A DNA stretch of 64,000 nt from Cobetia amphilecti. Lineage in GTDB: Bacteria; Pseudomonadota; Gammaproteobacteria; Pseudomonadales; Halomonadaceae. Positions 7,219-16,318 of the stretch are shown piece by piece. The stretch lies in NCBI RefSeq assembly GCF_030010415.1, contig NZ_JASCSA010000008.1; one strand, 5' to 3'. Numbering within the stretch: the stretch's first letter is position 1; the number at the start of each line of letters is the position of its first letter. The notes below the pieces were generated by a model. The model searched no databases, had not been told where the DNA came from, and saw nothing but the letters and a program-made list of their open reading frames with translations. A program made the translations under genes and the position numbers.

Positions 7219-9389
7219 CAGAACTCATACTTCATGGTGGCGACGGCGCTGGCCGGGCGTCCCACGAAGTTGAAGACACTGGCAGAACCGGCGCGCACGT
7301 AATATTCGCGGTCGAACAGGTTGTAGACGTTCAGCTGGCCGCTGAGTCGTGGCGTGAACTGGTAACCGAGCATGGCATCGAATACCGCATAGCCCGGTGC
7401 ATGGATGGTGCCCTGGGTGTTGTCGAAGTCACTCAGCGCCGTCATGCCGGCACCGACGGATACGCCGTCCAGCAGGTTGCCTTCGAAGCGGTACTGGGTC
7501 CACAGATTGACCATGTTGTTGGGCATCAGCATCAACAGGGCATCGGAGCTGCCGGCCTCCAGCACATCGGAGTCCATGTAGGTGTAGCCGAAGATGACAT
7601 CCCACTGCGGCGTGATGCTGCCGGCCAGCTCCAGCTCCGCACCGGTGATGCGCATCTTGCCGGAATCCACCGAGTAATCGACGCTGCTGTCGGTGGAGGA
7701 TGCCGCGCGGTGGCTGTCGGTCAGCTGGAAGCCACTGATGCGCGCATTGAGGGCGCCATCCAGATAGCTGCCCTTGATGCCGATCTCGTATTGCTCGCCT
7801 TGCCGCGGGTCGATCAGGTCCCCGTCCTCGCCTTCACTGGTCTGCGGCTCGAAGACCTTGGAGTAGCTGGCATAGACGGAGTGATCGGCATCCAGGTCGT
7901 ACACGAGTCCGCCGTAGGGCGTGACAGCCGTGTCCTGCATGTCGCTGCTGCCGCCATTGATCCTGTCTTCGGAATCCGCCGAGAAATGGCTGACCCGCGC
8001 GCCCAGTATCACGGCCAGCGGCGCCACGGGACGCAGCGTCACCTTGCCGTACAGGCCCTGTTCTTCGAGGGTGGTCTCGGTGCGCGACAGGCTGTAGCCA
8101 CTGACGCCGTCACGCGCGTTGTCGAGAATGTCGACATAGGCCAGGTTGTTCAGCTCGCTGATGCTGGCGCTGGAGCCGGTCAGGTCGCTGGTGCGCGCCG
8201 CGGTGGTGTCCGCTTCGGAGGTCTTGTAGTCGACCCCGACCACGAATTCGTTCTGGTTGCCGAAGGCATCGAAGCCCTGGGTATAGCTGGCATCCACGCT
8301 CACCGAAGTCTCATCGGTGAAACCGGCATAGCCCGCGACACTGCTCATGTCGCCGCTGTCACTGAGCGCGGAGCCACTGTAGGCGTACTCGTAATCGGCA
8401 TTGCGATCACTGTAACGCGCCGCCAGACGTCCATAGCCGCGCGAACTAAAGTGGTGCGTCAGCTCGGCGATGACATCGGTGGAGTCGCTCTCGAAGCTGT
8501 TCCAGTCCGCGCCATAGAAAGCCGAACTACGTCCGTAGGTGAAGTCGCCATCGCTGCCCACCGGCTGGCCCTGATTGACGGTGATGTCCTTGGTGTTGTG
8601 GATCACGCCCAGTGACAGCTCGGTGTTCTCGTCCAGATCGATATCCAGCGCGCCATAGAAATCATTCAGCGTGTTGTCGTTGTCATCGACCCACTGCGCC
8701 TGCTCCGTGGAGCGGGTTACCAGACGCCCGCGGATACGGCCCTGCTCATCGATGGGCCCGGAGATATCGACGCTGACGCTTCTGTCATCCAGCGTACCGA
8801 CGCTGCCGCTGATGGAGCCCTGGAAGGTATCGGTCGGGCGCTTGCGCACCAGATTGATGACGCCGCCCAGCTCACTGGTGCTGTTGAAGAGGCCGGACGG
8901 CCCGCGCATGACCTCGACCCGATCGATGGCGATCAGCGAAGGCACCGAGCCCGTCAGGCTCGACATTGGCGCGGACAGGCCATCGATGCTGTAGGCATCG
9001 TACTCATAGCCACGCGCGAAGATGGACGAGCGGCCACTGTCGTTGTTCAGCACCCGCACGCCCGGCGTACGCGCCGCCAGCTGATCCAGGGTGATGAATT
9101 TCTGGTCCTCGATGGCGTCATAGGTCACGACGCTGACGGACTGCGGGATGTCGCGCAGCGAGGCCGGCACCTTGGAGCCCACCGTGGCGGCATCCACGCT
9201 GTAGCCACCACTCTCCTCACTGGAGGCCATGTCATACAGACGCAGACCAGTGACCCGCTGCGTATCCAGCACCAGCGTCGATTCATCCGCCTGCACCGGC
9301 AGACTGACCAGCACCACGCCCGCCCCGAGCATCAAACGACGCGCCCCTGCCCCACACAGCACGCCTCCGCGAGTCTTCATCTTCTTCAT
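7218..9389 (-). CDS. TonB-dependent siderophore receptor (FhuE/FpvA type)
   Basis: This outer-membrane receptor (723 aa) imports ferric siderophore with energy from TonB-ExbBD. A signal peptide covers about the first 35 residues (ending VSLPVQADE). The plug domain follows, with IPQSVSVVTYDAI and the DRVEVMRGPSGL segment, and then a 22-strand beta-barrel ending in MKYEF with the expected terminal Phe. I chose the second ATG of the Met-Met-Lys-Lys start at 9389 because AGGGG is 5 bases upstream; ATGs at 9413 and 9440 are in frame. A Fur box lies about 55 bases upstream. It is coupled to the esterase gene and opposed by an AraC regulator likely to sense the same siderophore. Confidence 0.92.
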   Translation of the reverse strand: MKKMKTRGGVLCGAGARRLMLGAGVVLVSLPVQADESTLVLDTQRVTGLRLYDMASSEESGGYSVDAATVGSKVPASLRDIPQSVSVVTYDAIEDQKFITLDQLAARTPGVRVLNNDSGRSSIFARGYEYDAYSIDGLSAPMSSLTGSVPSLIAIDRVEVMRGPSGLFNSTSELGGVINLVRKRPTDTFQGSISGSVGTLDDRSVSVDISGPIDEQGRIRGRLVTRSTEQAQWVDDNDNTLNDFYGALDIDLDENTELSLGVIHNTKDITVNQGQPVGSDGDFTYGRSSAFYGADWNSFESDSTDVIAELTHHFSSRGYGRLAARYSDRNADYEYAYSGSALSDSGDMSSVAGYAGFTDETSVSVDASYTQGFDAFGNQNEFVVGVDYKTSEADTTAARTSDLTGSSASISELNNLAYVDILDNARDGVSGYSLSRTETTLEEQGLYGKVTLRPVAPLAVILGARVSHFSADSEDRINGGSSDMQDTAVTPYGGLVYDLDADHSVYASYSKVFEPQTSEGEDGDLIDPRQGEQYEIGIKGSYLDGALNARISGFQLTDSHRAASSTDSSVDYSVDSGKMRITGAELELAGSITPQWDVIFGYTYMDSDVLEAGSSDALLMLMPNNMVNLWTQYRFEGNLLDGVSVGAGMTALSDFDNTQGTIHAPGYAVFDAMLGYQFTPRLSGQLNVYNLFDREYYVRAGSASVFNFVGRPASAVATMKYEF

Positions 9390-9443
9390 CATGTCCCCTT
9401 GTCTCGTGCTCATTGTGTTGTGCTCACTGCCTGTCGCCACTAA

Positions 9444-9458
9444 TGATAATTATTTGCA
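9444..9458. promoter_or_regulatory. Fur box in the divergent receptor/AraC region
   Basis: The 15-base sequence TGATAATTATTTGCA matches the 7-1-7 Fur consensus TGATAATnATTATCA at 13 of 15 positions counting the free centre base. It lies between the TonB receptor (minus strand) and the AraC-type regulator (plus strand) and could repress both when iron is plentiful. Confidence 0.8.
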
Positions 9459-9543
9459 TTTGATGCATTGACGGGGCATTTTGGCACTCCACGACGACAA
9501 AAACCTTTGCGGAACCCTCCCTGATGTTTGCAGGTGCGACAAG

Positions 9544-10653
9544 ATGAGCCTTACTTCCCTTTCCGGCTGCGCTGGCGGTGCCACGACGACTTCTGCTGCG
9601 CTTTCTGCTTCGCCCTCCATTTCTTCCTCTATGCCCTCCTCTTCTTTCTCCTCTGCTTTCTCCTCCAATTCGCTCTCAACAGCCTCCTCCTCGCCTTCAA
9701 GCGAGAGCGCAAGGCCCAGGATCATCGAGCTGGAACACGTCCACCGCATGGCGCGCGCCCTGACCAGCGACCACCAGTGCGAGCCTGCCGAGGGCCAGTC
9801 CGGCGATGGTGCGCTGATCGGCAACATGCATCTGCACGAGGCTCAGCCCGGGTTGTTCATGCGCCTCAACCGTGTGCGCAAACGTGCCGACCTGATGATT
9901 CGCTCCCGTATCGAGCCGTCCCTCAAGATCGCCGTGGTGTGGCGCGGGGAGCCGAAGGTCAGTTTCGGCCCGGACAGCCATGCGCTGGCACCGGGGCGCG
10001 CACTATGCATCGCCCTCGATGAGGTGACGGAATTCGCGCTCAAGAGTGTGAAAGGCGCGCAGGAGCACAGCGCCATCCTGTCGCTGACACCGGCGTGGCT
10101 GAAATTGCACATGGGGGTGTCACGCGCCAGCCAGCTGATGCCCGAGGCGCGGCATCTGGCCCATTACGTCTGGCAGCCGTCTGCGCGTCTGATCGAGCGA
10201 CTGGAGGAATTCAGCCGCCAACGGCCGGGGACGCTGGCGCTGCGCCTCGGCATCGAGTCATTGGCATTGGAAGTGATCAGCGAATGTCTGGCGGCCTCCG
10301 CCTCTCTTTCTCATCCGACTCCCGAAGGGCTTGGCGAGCACTGGGCGGCAAGGCTGGAAGACTGGATACACAGCGGGGAAGCCGCCTATCTGAGCCAGGC
10401 GGAGATGGCGGCGCGGCTGGGCATGAGCGTGCGCCAGTTGCAGCGCCGCTATCGTGATGCCTACGGCCAGACCCTGGCGCAGGACCTGCGACGGCGGCAG
10501 CTGACCCAAGTGGCGCACCTGCTGCAGGACCGCAAGCTTTCGATTGAAGCCGCAGCCGAACTGGCGGGCTATCGCAGCGCGGCCAACTTCGCCACCGCCT
10601 TTCGTCGCCAGTTCGGCGTGCCGCCCAGTCAGCGGCCGGTGGTGACGGCGTAG
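9544..10653 (+). CDS. AraC-family regulator of the siderophore receptor (PchR/AlcR-like)
   Basis: The protein has a C-terminal AraC DNA-binding domain with two helix-turn-helix motifs (about the last 95 residues, including SQAEMAARLGMSVRQLQRRY and ELAGYRSAANFATAFRRQFG). Its N-terminal region resembles PchR/AlcR regulators that bind ferric siderophores and activate their own receptor genes. Divergent location beside a Fur-controlled receptor supports that role. The start is uncertain: the ATG at 9544 or a TTG at 9481, neither with a strong ribosome-binding site. Either start leaves a low-complexity Ser-rich stretch of about 40 residues near the N terminus. Confidence 0.85.
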   Translation: MSLTSLSGCAGGATTTSAALSASPSISSSMPSSSFSSAFSSNSLSTASSSPSSESARPRIIELEHVHRMARALTSDHQCEPAEGQSGDGALIGNMHLHEAQPGLFMRLNRVRKRADLMIRSRIEPSLKIAVVWRGEPKVSFGPDSHALAPGRALCIALDEVTEFALKSVKGAQEHSAILSLTPAWLKLHMGVSRASQLMPEARHLAHYVWQPSARLIERLEEFSRQRPGTLALRLGIESLALEVISECLAASASLSHPTPEGLGEHWAARLEDWIHSGEAAYLSQAEMAARLGMSVRQLQRRYRDAYGQTLAQDLRRRQLTQVAHLLQDRKLSIEAAAELAGYRSAANFATAFRRQFGVPPSQRPVVTA

Positions 10654-10834
10654 CGACGCTTGGACTTGGCGATGACCCGTTGCTAATGTTGAGCGTCGTC
10701 GCGGCATGTGCCCTGCTGGCGGTGAAGGCGGACCGCAGCCGCATACGGACGAACGACAACAGCACGCAAAAACAGCACGAACTGAACATCATGAACAACA
10801 AGATCTCGCCACGCTCTCGCACAAGGACACTGTC

Positions 10835-12157
10835 ATGTCGGTTGACAACATGAAGCTGGAATCCCTCGCCCTGCATCACGGCTATACCTCGGAAGCCACC
10901 ACCAAGGCGGCGGCGGTACCGATCTACCAGACCACCTCCTACACCTTCGATGACACCCAGCACGGCGCGGACCTCTTCGATCTCAAGGTGCCGGGCAACA
11001 TCTACACCCGCATCATGAACCCGACCAATGACGTGCTGGAGCAGCGCATGGCCGCCGTCGAGGACGGTATCGCGGCGCTGGCGGTGGCTTCCGGCATGGC
11101 GGCGATAACCTATGCCATCCAGGCGCTGGTGCAGGTCGGCGACAACATCGTCAGCACCAGCCAGCTGTATGGCGGCACCTACAACCTGTTCGCCCATAGC
11201 CTGCCGCGTCAGGGGGTCGAGGTGCGCATGGCGGCCTTCGATGATTTCGCCGGCCTCGAGGCGCTGATCGATGACAAGACCCGCGCCGTCTTCTGCGAGT
11301 CCATCGGCAACCCTGCCGGCAACATCGTCGATCTCGCGCGTCTGGCCGAGATCGCCCACCAGCATGGCGTACCGCTGATCGTCGACAACACCGTCGCCAC
11401 GCCAGTGCTATGCCGCGCCTTCGATCACGGCGCCGATATCGTGATCCACTCGCTGACCAAGTACATCGGCGGCCATGGCACCACCGTAGGCGGCATCATC
11501 ATCGATTCCGGCAAGTTCGACTGGGTCGCCAACAAGGAGCGCTTCCCGATTCTCAACGAGCCGGACCCCTCCTACCACGGCGTCGTCTACACCGAAGCCT
11601 TCGGTCCAGCCGCCTATATCGGGCGCTGCCGCGTGGTGCCGCTGCGCAATACCGGCGCGGCGCTGTCACCGCAGAGCGCCTTCCTGCTGCTGCAAGGCCT
11701 GGAAACCCTCAGCCTGCGCATGGAGCGCCACTGCAGCAATGCGCTCGCGCTGGCCGAATATCTTCAGCAGCACCCGAGCGTCAGCTGGGTCAACTACGGC
11801 GCGCTGCCCGACAGCCCCTATCACGCCACCTGCCAGAAGATCACCGGCGGCAAGGCCTCCGGCATCGTAAGCTTCGGCATCAAGACGGACGCGACTGGTG
11901 ACGACAAGGCCGAAGCCGGGCGCATCGCCGGCGGCAAGTTCATCGATGCACTGCAGATGATTCTGCGCCTGGTCAATATCGGCGATGCCAAGTCGCTGGC
12001 CTGCCACCCGGCCTCCACCACTCACCGCCAGCTCAACGAGGAAGAACTGGCCAAGGCCGGCGTCTCGGCGGATCTGGTGCGCATCTCGGTGGGGATCGAG
12101 CATATCGACGACATCATCGCCGATGTCAGCCAGGCGCTGGACAAGGCAGTGGCCTGA
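10835..12157 (+). CDS. metY: O-acetylhomoserine aminocarboxypropyltransferase (sulfhydrylase)
   Basis: This 440-aa PLP enzyme of the Cys/Met metabolism family makes homocysteine from O-acetylhomoserine and sulfide. The PLP-binding lysine lies near residue 209 in SLTKYIGGHGTTVGG, the signature of the MetY branch. The length and the inserted segment with NEPDPSYHGVVYTE also fit MetY rather than MetB or MetC. The ATG at 10835 has AAGGAC upstream; an earlier in-frame start at 10706 would add a non-conserved extension. It is a single-gene unit with its own terminator. Confidence 0.93.
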   Translation: MSVDNMKLESLALHHGYTSEATTKAAAVPIYQTTSYTFDDTQHGADLFDLKVPGNIYTRIMNPTNDVLEQRMAAVEDGIAALAVASGMAAITYAIQALVQVGDNIVSTSQLYGGTYNLFAHSLPRQGVEVRMAAFDDFAGLEALIDDKTRAVFCESIGNPAGNIVDLARLAEIAHQHGVPLIVDNTVATPVLCRAFDHGADIVIHSLTKYIGGHGTTVGGIIIDSGKFDWVANKERFPILNEPDPSYHGVVYTEAFGPAAYIGRCRVVPLRNTGAALSPQSAFLLLQGLETLSLRMERHCSNALALAEYLQQHPSVSWVNYGALPDSPYHATCQKITGGKASGIVSFGIKTDATGDDKAEAGRIAGGKFIDALQMILRLVNIGDAKSLACHPASTTHRQLNEEELAKAGVSADLVRISVGIEHIDDIIADVSQALDKAVA

Positions 12158-12228
12158 CCCAAGCGCGGCTCTTAAACGACAGTCAGGCACCATTCAGGCG
12201 CCAACCAGGCTCTCTCAGTGATATCTCA

Positions 12229-12266
12229 GCGCCCGCGAAGACATCCTTCTTCGCGGGCGCCTTGTA
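12229..12266 (+). terminator. Rho-independent terminator after metY
   Basis: A 13-bp stem (12229-12241 with 12248-12260) with a 6-base loop is followed by a short T-containing tail (CTTGTATT). It lies 72 bases after metY. The remaining 245 bases before the next gene hold the presumed promoter of the TRAP operon (a TATATAAAA stretch near 12340) and nothing else recognisable. Confidence 0.75.
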
Positions 12267-12512
12267 TTGCGTGTCCCGATGACTGTTGCTGCGCCCAGGT
12301 CTGCCAGAATCGCAGTGGGCAGCAAAGAAACATAACGGTATATAAAAGGATTGGTCTGTCAGGTTAGCGGTCCATCGAGACCCAGCATAAATCTGGTTAA
12401 TACCAAGAATAAAAAATCGAAACTACCGAAATACACGAACAGAACACACTCTTGGATCAAGGCGCACACAGAGGCGCCTGTCACAACGATAACAACTCCA
12501 AGAGGTGTCCCG

Positions 12513-13490
12513 ATGAAGCGTACCCTGCTGACCGCTGCAATTGCCGCTACCGCTATCCTGCCGCTGAGCGCCGCTCAGGCTCAGGATATCAAGCTCGGCC
12601 ACGTGCTGGCGCCCACCCATAGCTGGAACATCGCTGCGGAAGGTTTTGCCAAGGATGTCGCTGAGGCCACTGATGGCCGCGTCAATTTCCAGGTCTTCCC
12701 CAGCGGACAGCTCGGCAACGAGAAGACGGTCGTGGAAGGCATGCAGATCGGCAGCGTGCCGGCTGGCGTGATCGGCTGTGGCTCCTTCCAGCCGCTGGAT
12801 GCCCGCTTCGGCATCGTCGAACTGCCCTACTCCTGGCCGGACCGCGAACACGCCTACGCCGCCTACGACGGCAAGCTGGGCGATGCGCTCGAGGACGTCG
12901 CCGACGAGCACAACATGAAGATCCTGTCGTGGTGGGAAAACGGCTTCCGTCACGTCACCAACAACCGTGGCCCCATCACCACCCCGGAAGACCTCGCCGG
13001 CCTCAAGATTCGCGTCACGCCGGACAAGATGCGTCTGGACACCTTCACCGCACTGGGTTCAAGCCCGGCGCCGCTGTCCTTCGGTGAGCTCTACTCCGCG
13101 CTGCAGCAGGGCGTGTTCGATGCCCAGGAAAACCCGCTGGCCATCATCTATTCCTCTTCCTTCAGCGAAGTGCAGGACTACGTCTCCCTCACCGGTCACG
13201 TCTGGGCACCGGCGTGTCTGACCATCTCCAACTTCACCTGGAATCAGCTCTCCGAGCAGGATCAGGCCGCAGTGCAGAAGAGCGCCGACGAATGGCGTGA
13301 CAAGCAGCGCGCGATGACCCAGAAGGATGACGCCGAGCTGGTCGCGAAGCTGGAAGAGGCAGGCATGCAGGTCAACGAGGTCGACACCGCGCCCTTCAAT
13401 GCCAAGGTGCAGGGTGTGTGGGCCGAGTACACCGACGTCTTCGGGCCTGAGCTGATGGGCCTGGTCGAGCAATACCGCAAGGGCGAGTAA
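12513..13490 (+). CDS. TRAP transporter substrate-binding protein DctP (first system)
   Basis: This 325-aa periplasmic protein binds an organic acid or similar solute and delivers it to the DctQM permease. A clean signal peptide covers residues 1-24 (cleavage after AQA). The DctP fold shows in AAEGFAKDVAEATDGRVNFQVFPSGQLG and the conserved DLAGLKIRVTPDKM region that contains the carboxylate-binding Arg. The start at 12513 has AGAGG upstream; the earlier in-frame start lacks a signal peptide. The genes downstream (DctQ, DctM, CitE-like, ThDP enzyme, amidohydrolase, aldehyde dehydrogenase) suggest the imported solute is broken down by this cluster. Confidence 0.93.
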   Translation: MKRTLLTAAIAATAILPLSAAQAQDIKLGHVLAPTHSWNIAAEGFAKDVAEATDGRVNFQVFPSGQLGNEKTVVEGMQIGSVPAGVIGCGSFQPLDARFGIVELPYSWPDREHAYAAYDGKLGDALEDVADEHNMKILSWWENGFRHVTNNRGPITTPEDLAGLKIRVTPDKMRLDTFTALGSSPAPLSFGELYSALQQGVFDAQENPLAIIYSSSFSEVQDYVSLTGHVWAPACLTISNFTWNQLSEQDQAAVQKSADEWRDKQRAMTQKDDAELVAKLEEAGMQVNEVDTAPFNAKVQGVWAEYTDVFGPELMGLVEQYRKGE

Positions 13491-13492
13491 CG

Positions 13493-14074
13493 ATGTCTTC
13501 CGCCTCTCCCTCCGTCAAGCCGCTGGCCGTGTTGTGTGCCGTGCGTACCTTGATGATCACCCTCTCACGCTGGAGCTGCCGGGGCTGTCTGGCCCTGGCT
13601 GCCAGCGGAGTCGCCGCGCTGTCGGCACTGGTGATCTGGACCGTCTTCATGCGTTGGGTCATGGGTCAGCCGCCGCACTGGGCAGAAGAATTGCCGCAGC
13701 TGGTATTGGTATGGACCACCCTGCTGGCCGCGGTGTCCTGCACCCGCAACCGCACTCACCTGAGTGCGGGCTTGCTGCCGCTGCTGGTGCGCTCGGTGCG
13801 TATCCAGCGCATCACCGGACGCATCACTGACGCCATGATCCTGATCATGCTGCTGTTGCTGGCCAAGGCAGGCATGGACCTGAGTGCCATCACGATGCGT
13901 CAGACCACCACTGCGCTGCAGATTCCGGCCGGCATCGTCTATCTGTCCGTGCCGCTGTGCTGCACCGCGATGGCACTGGTACAGCTGGAGCACCTGCTGA
14001 CGCCGACCGCAACCTCCCGTGACACCCTGGCCGATGACGCCACGTCATCCCCACGCCAAGGAGATGCCTCATGA
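13493..14074 (+). CDS. TRAP transporter small permease DctQ (first system)
   Basis: A 193-aa inner-membrane protein with four predicted spans, the small subunit that joins DctP-delivered substrate to DctM. The ELPQLVLVWTTLL and RTHLS segments are characteristic of DctQ. It starts two bases after dctP and overlaps dctM by four bases (ATGA), so all three are translationally coupled. Confidence 0.9.
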   Translation: MSSASPSVKPLAVLCAVRTLMITLSRWSCRGCLALAASGVAALSALVIWTVFMRWVMGQPPHWAEELPQLVLVWTTLLAAVSCTRNRTHLSAGLLPLLVRSVRIQRITGRITDAMILIMLLLLAKAGMDLSAITMRQTTTALQIPAGIVYLSVPLCCTAMALVQLEHLLTPTATSRDTLADDATSSPRQGDAS

Positions 14075-15360
14075 CTCTCGGCGCCCTGGCTCTGCTCGGC
14101 GTATTCGCGCTCGGCATCCTCATCGACATTCCCATCGCCTTCGCGCTGTTGATGTCGGCCCTCTTCTACCTGCTGGCCTTCGGTGCCGCGCCCATGATGG
14201 TCTCGGCGCAGCAATTCGTGGCCGGGATGGAAAGCTTCACCTTGCTGGCGATCCCGCTGTTCGTGCTCGCCGCCCAGTTGATGAATCGCGCCGGTCTGAC
14301 CGAACGCCTGGTACGCCTGTGCATGGCGATGGTCGGTGACATCCGCGGCGGTCTGGCGGTGGTCGCGGTGCTCGCCTGCATGATGTTCGGCGCGCTGTCC
14401 GGCTCCGGCGTGGCGGACGTGATCGCCATCGGCAGCATGCTGCTGCCCACCATGGCCCGCAACGGCTATGACAAGGGCTTCAGCAGTGCGCTGGTCGGTA
14501 CCGCCAGCTCCATCGGCACCGTGATTCCGCCCAGCATCGTGATGATCGTCTACGGCACCACCTCCAATACCTCGGTGGGCCAGCTGTTCATGGGTGGCAT
14601 CATCCCCGGGCTGATGCTGACCGTCGCGCTGGTCAGCGTCGCCCTCTACATGTCACGCAAGCATGGCTGGTCGGGTGGTGTCGCGGCCCGTGTGCCCGGC
14701 GAGCGTCGCCGCGCCCTGCTCAGCGCCATGCCGGCCTTGATGGTGCCGGTGATGATCATCGGCGGTATCCGCTTCGGAGTCTTCACGCCCACCGAAGCCG
14801 CCGCCTCCGCGATTCTCTACGCCATCATCATCGGCACCTGTGTCTATCGCAGTCTGACCTGGCGCGGCTTCCTGGACAGCGTCCGCGCAACCGCCGAGAC
14901 CACCGGCGCCATCCTGCTGATCATCGGTGCGGCCGGCATGTTCGCCTGGGGCCTGACCTACGAGCAGGTGCCGCAGGCCATCGCCCAGCTGATCGGCGAA
15001 TTCACCGACAGCCGCATCAGCGTCCTGCTGCTGCTGACCGCCGTGCTGCTGGTGCTGGGGTCCTTCATGGAAAGCGTGGCGATCATCATCATCGTGACGC
15101 CCATCGTGATGCCGCTGCTGGCGCAATACGGCATCAGCCCGGTGCACTTCGGGGTACTGCTGACCGTCAATCTGGCCATCGGCGCCAATACGCCGCCGCT
15201 GGGGATCGACCTGATGGCCGCCTGTCGCATCGCCGGCATCAACGTCAGCGACTCGCTGCGTCCGCTGGGCCTGATGCTGGGCGCGATGCTGACCGTGCTG
15301 ATGCTGATCACCTTCATTCCGGAACTCGTGCTGTTCCTGCCCAACCTGATGGAGGGCTGA
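14071..15360 (+). CDS. TRAP transporter large permease DctM (first system)
   Basis: A 429-aa inner-membrane protein with about 12 spans, the sodium-driven transport subunit. Family hallmarks include the SGSGVADVIAIGSMLLP region and GTVIPPSIVMIVYG, and the C-terminal NLAIGANTPPLGIDL repeat of the inverted-topology fold. It overlaps the DctQ gene and runs into the CitE-like gene after three bases. Confidence 0.93.
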   Translation: MTLGALALLGVFALGILIDIPIAFALLMSALFYLLAFGAAPMMVSAQQFVAGMESFTLLAIPLFVLAAQLMNRAGLTERLVRLCMAMVGDIRGGLAVVAVLACMMFGALSGSGVADVIAIGSMLLPTMARNGYDKGFSSALVGTASSIGTVIPPSIVMIVYGTTSNTSVGQLFMGGIIPGLMLTVALVSVALYMSRKHGWSGGVAARVPGERRRALLSAMPALMVPVMIIGGIRFGVFTPTEAAASAILYAIIIGTCVYRSLTWRGFLDSVRATAETTGAILLIIGAAGMFAWGLTYEQVPQAIAQLIGEFTDSRISVLLLLTAVLLVLGSFMESVAIIIIVTPIVMPLLAQYGISPVHFGVLLTVNLAIGANTPPLGIDLMAACRIAGINVSDSLRPLGLMLGAMLTVLMLITFIPELVLFLPNLMEG

Positions 15361-15363
15361 GTG

Positions 15364-16167
15364 ATGACCACCGCCATGGACCACAAGCTTCCCCAGCGCT
15401 GGCTGTTCGTGCCGGGTGACGACGCCGCCCGTCTGCAGGCCGCCCTCACCAGCAGCGCCGATGCCATCGTGGTCGATCTCGAAGAGTTCACCCCGGCCGC
15501 AGGACGCAAGCTTGCCATCAGTCGCTTCGCCGACTTCGCCAGACGCGCCCGTGCCCTGAAGGTGTGGCCGGCCGTGCGCCTCAACCTGCTGGAGCACGGC
15601 GGTCGCGAAGAACTGGCAGAGCTGATCAGCACCACCCTGGGCGATCCCACTGGCACGCCCGCCGCCATCTTCCTGCCCGCCGTCGAGCAACGCGCCCAGC
15701 TGGCCGCGCTGGATGACGCCCTCGCCGAACAGGAAGCCCTGCATGGCCTGCCACGGGGCAGTCTGAAGAGCGTCGCGACGCTGGAAAGCCAGGCGGGACT
15801 GCTGGCCGCCGAGGAACTGCTCGCCGCGGGCGATGACACGCCACGCCTGCTGGGAGCACTGATCGGTACCGGGGATCTGGCCGCGGATCTGGGCCTGATG
15901 TCCAACCAGCCCGCCGCCACCATCACCGAGACGCTCAAGCCGTGGCGTCAGCGGTTGGCGCGGGCCTGCAAGACCCATCGCCGGCTGGCCATCGATGGCC
16001 CGTGGCGCTGGAAGCACGGGCTGGGCACCGACCAGCACTGGGCCAATCAGCAGGGGCTGCAGGCGCGTTGCGTCATCTACCCCGAACAGCTCGAGGCGCT
16101 GTATGACCTCATGCCCGCTCACGGCGCTGACCCGATGCCCGTCGACAACACCGCGCCTCAGTTCTGA
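15364..16167 (+). CDS. HpcH/HpaI aldolase / citrate lyase beta (CitE-like) protein
   Basis: This 267-aa TIM-barrel protein belongs to the CitE-like family of Mg-dependent lyases and thioesterases acting on CoA esters or 2-hydroxy/oxo acids. RWLFVPGDDAARLQAAL, ADAIVVDLEEFTP and a later LLGALIGTGDLAADLG segment follow the family pattern, with the Asp/Glu metal ligands retained. No CitD or CitF gene is nearby, so it is not a classical citrate lyase. It lies three bases after dctM in the TRAP operon. The exact substrate cannot be told. Confidence 0.8.
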   Translation: MTTAMDHKLPQRWLFVPGDDAARLQAALTSSADAIVVDLEEFTPAAGRKLAISRFADFARRARALKVWPAVRLNLLEHGGREELAELISTTLGDPTGTPAAIFLPAVEQRAQLAALDDALAEQEALHGLPRGSLKSVATLESQAGLLAAEELLAAGDDTPRLLGALIGTGDLAADLGLMSNQPAATITETLKPWRQRLARACKTHRRLAIDGPWRWKHGLGTDQHWANQQGLQARCVIYPEQLEALYDLMPAHGADPMPVDNTAPQF

Positions 16168-16222
16168 AAGGCTGCCCTGCCGAGCGCCGCACCGAATTCA
16201 TTACCGCGTCAAAACTACCGAA

Positions 16223-16306
16223 TTCTCAACACCTATTTCTCAACACCTATTTCTCAACACTGATTTCTCAACACTGATTTCTCAACAACGAATTCTCAAC
16301 AACAAC
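16223..16306. repeat. 14-bp tandem repeat array, six copies
   Basis: Six head-to-tail 14-mers start at 16223, 16237, 16251, 16265, 16279 and 16293. Each begins TTCTCAACA and varies in the last 5-6 bases (CCTAT, CTGAT, ACGAA, ACAAC). The array ends 12 bases before the start codon of the ThDP enzyme and so occupies its 5' leader. Confidence 0.95.
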
Positions 16307-16318
16307 GAGAGCACTCCC

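Noticed and set aside
7164..8615. Long plus-strand open frame opposite the TonB receptor gene
   Set aside because: Antisense to a receptor with intact motifs, signal peptide and Fur box; the frame's translation matches no protein type.
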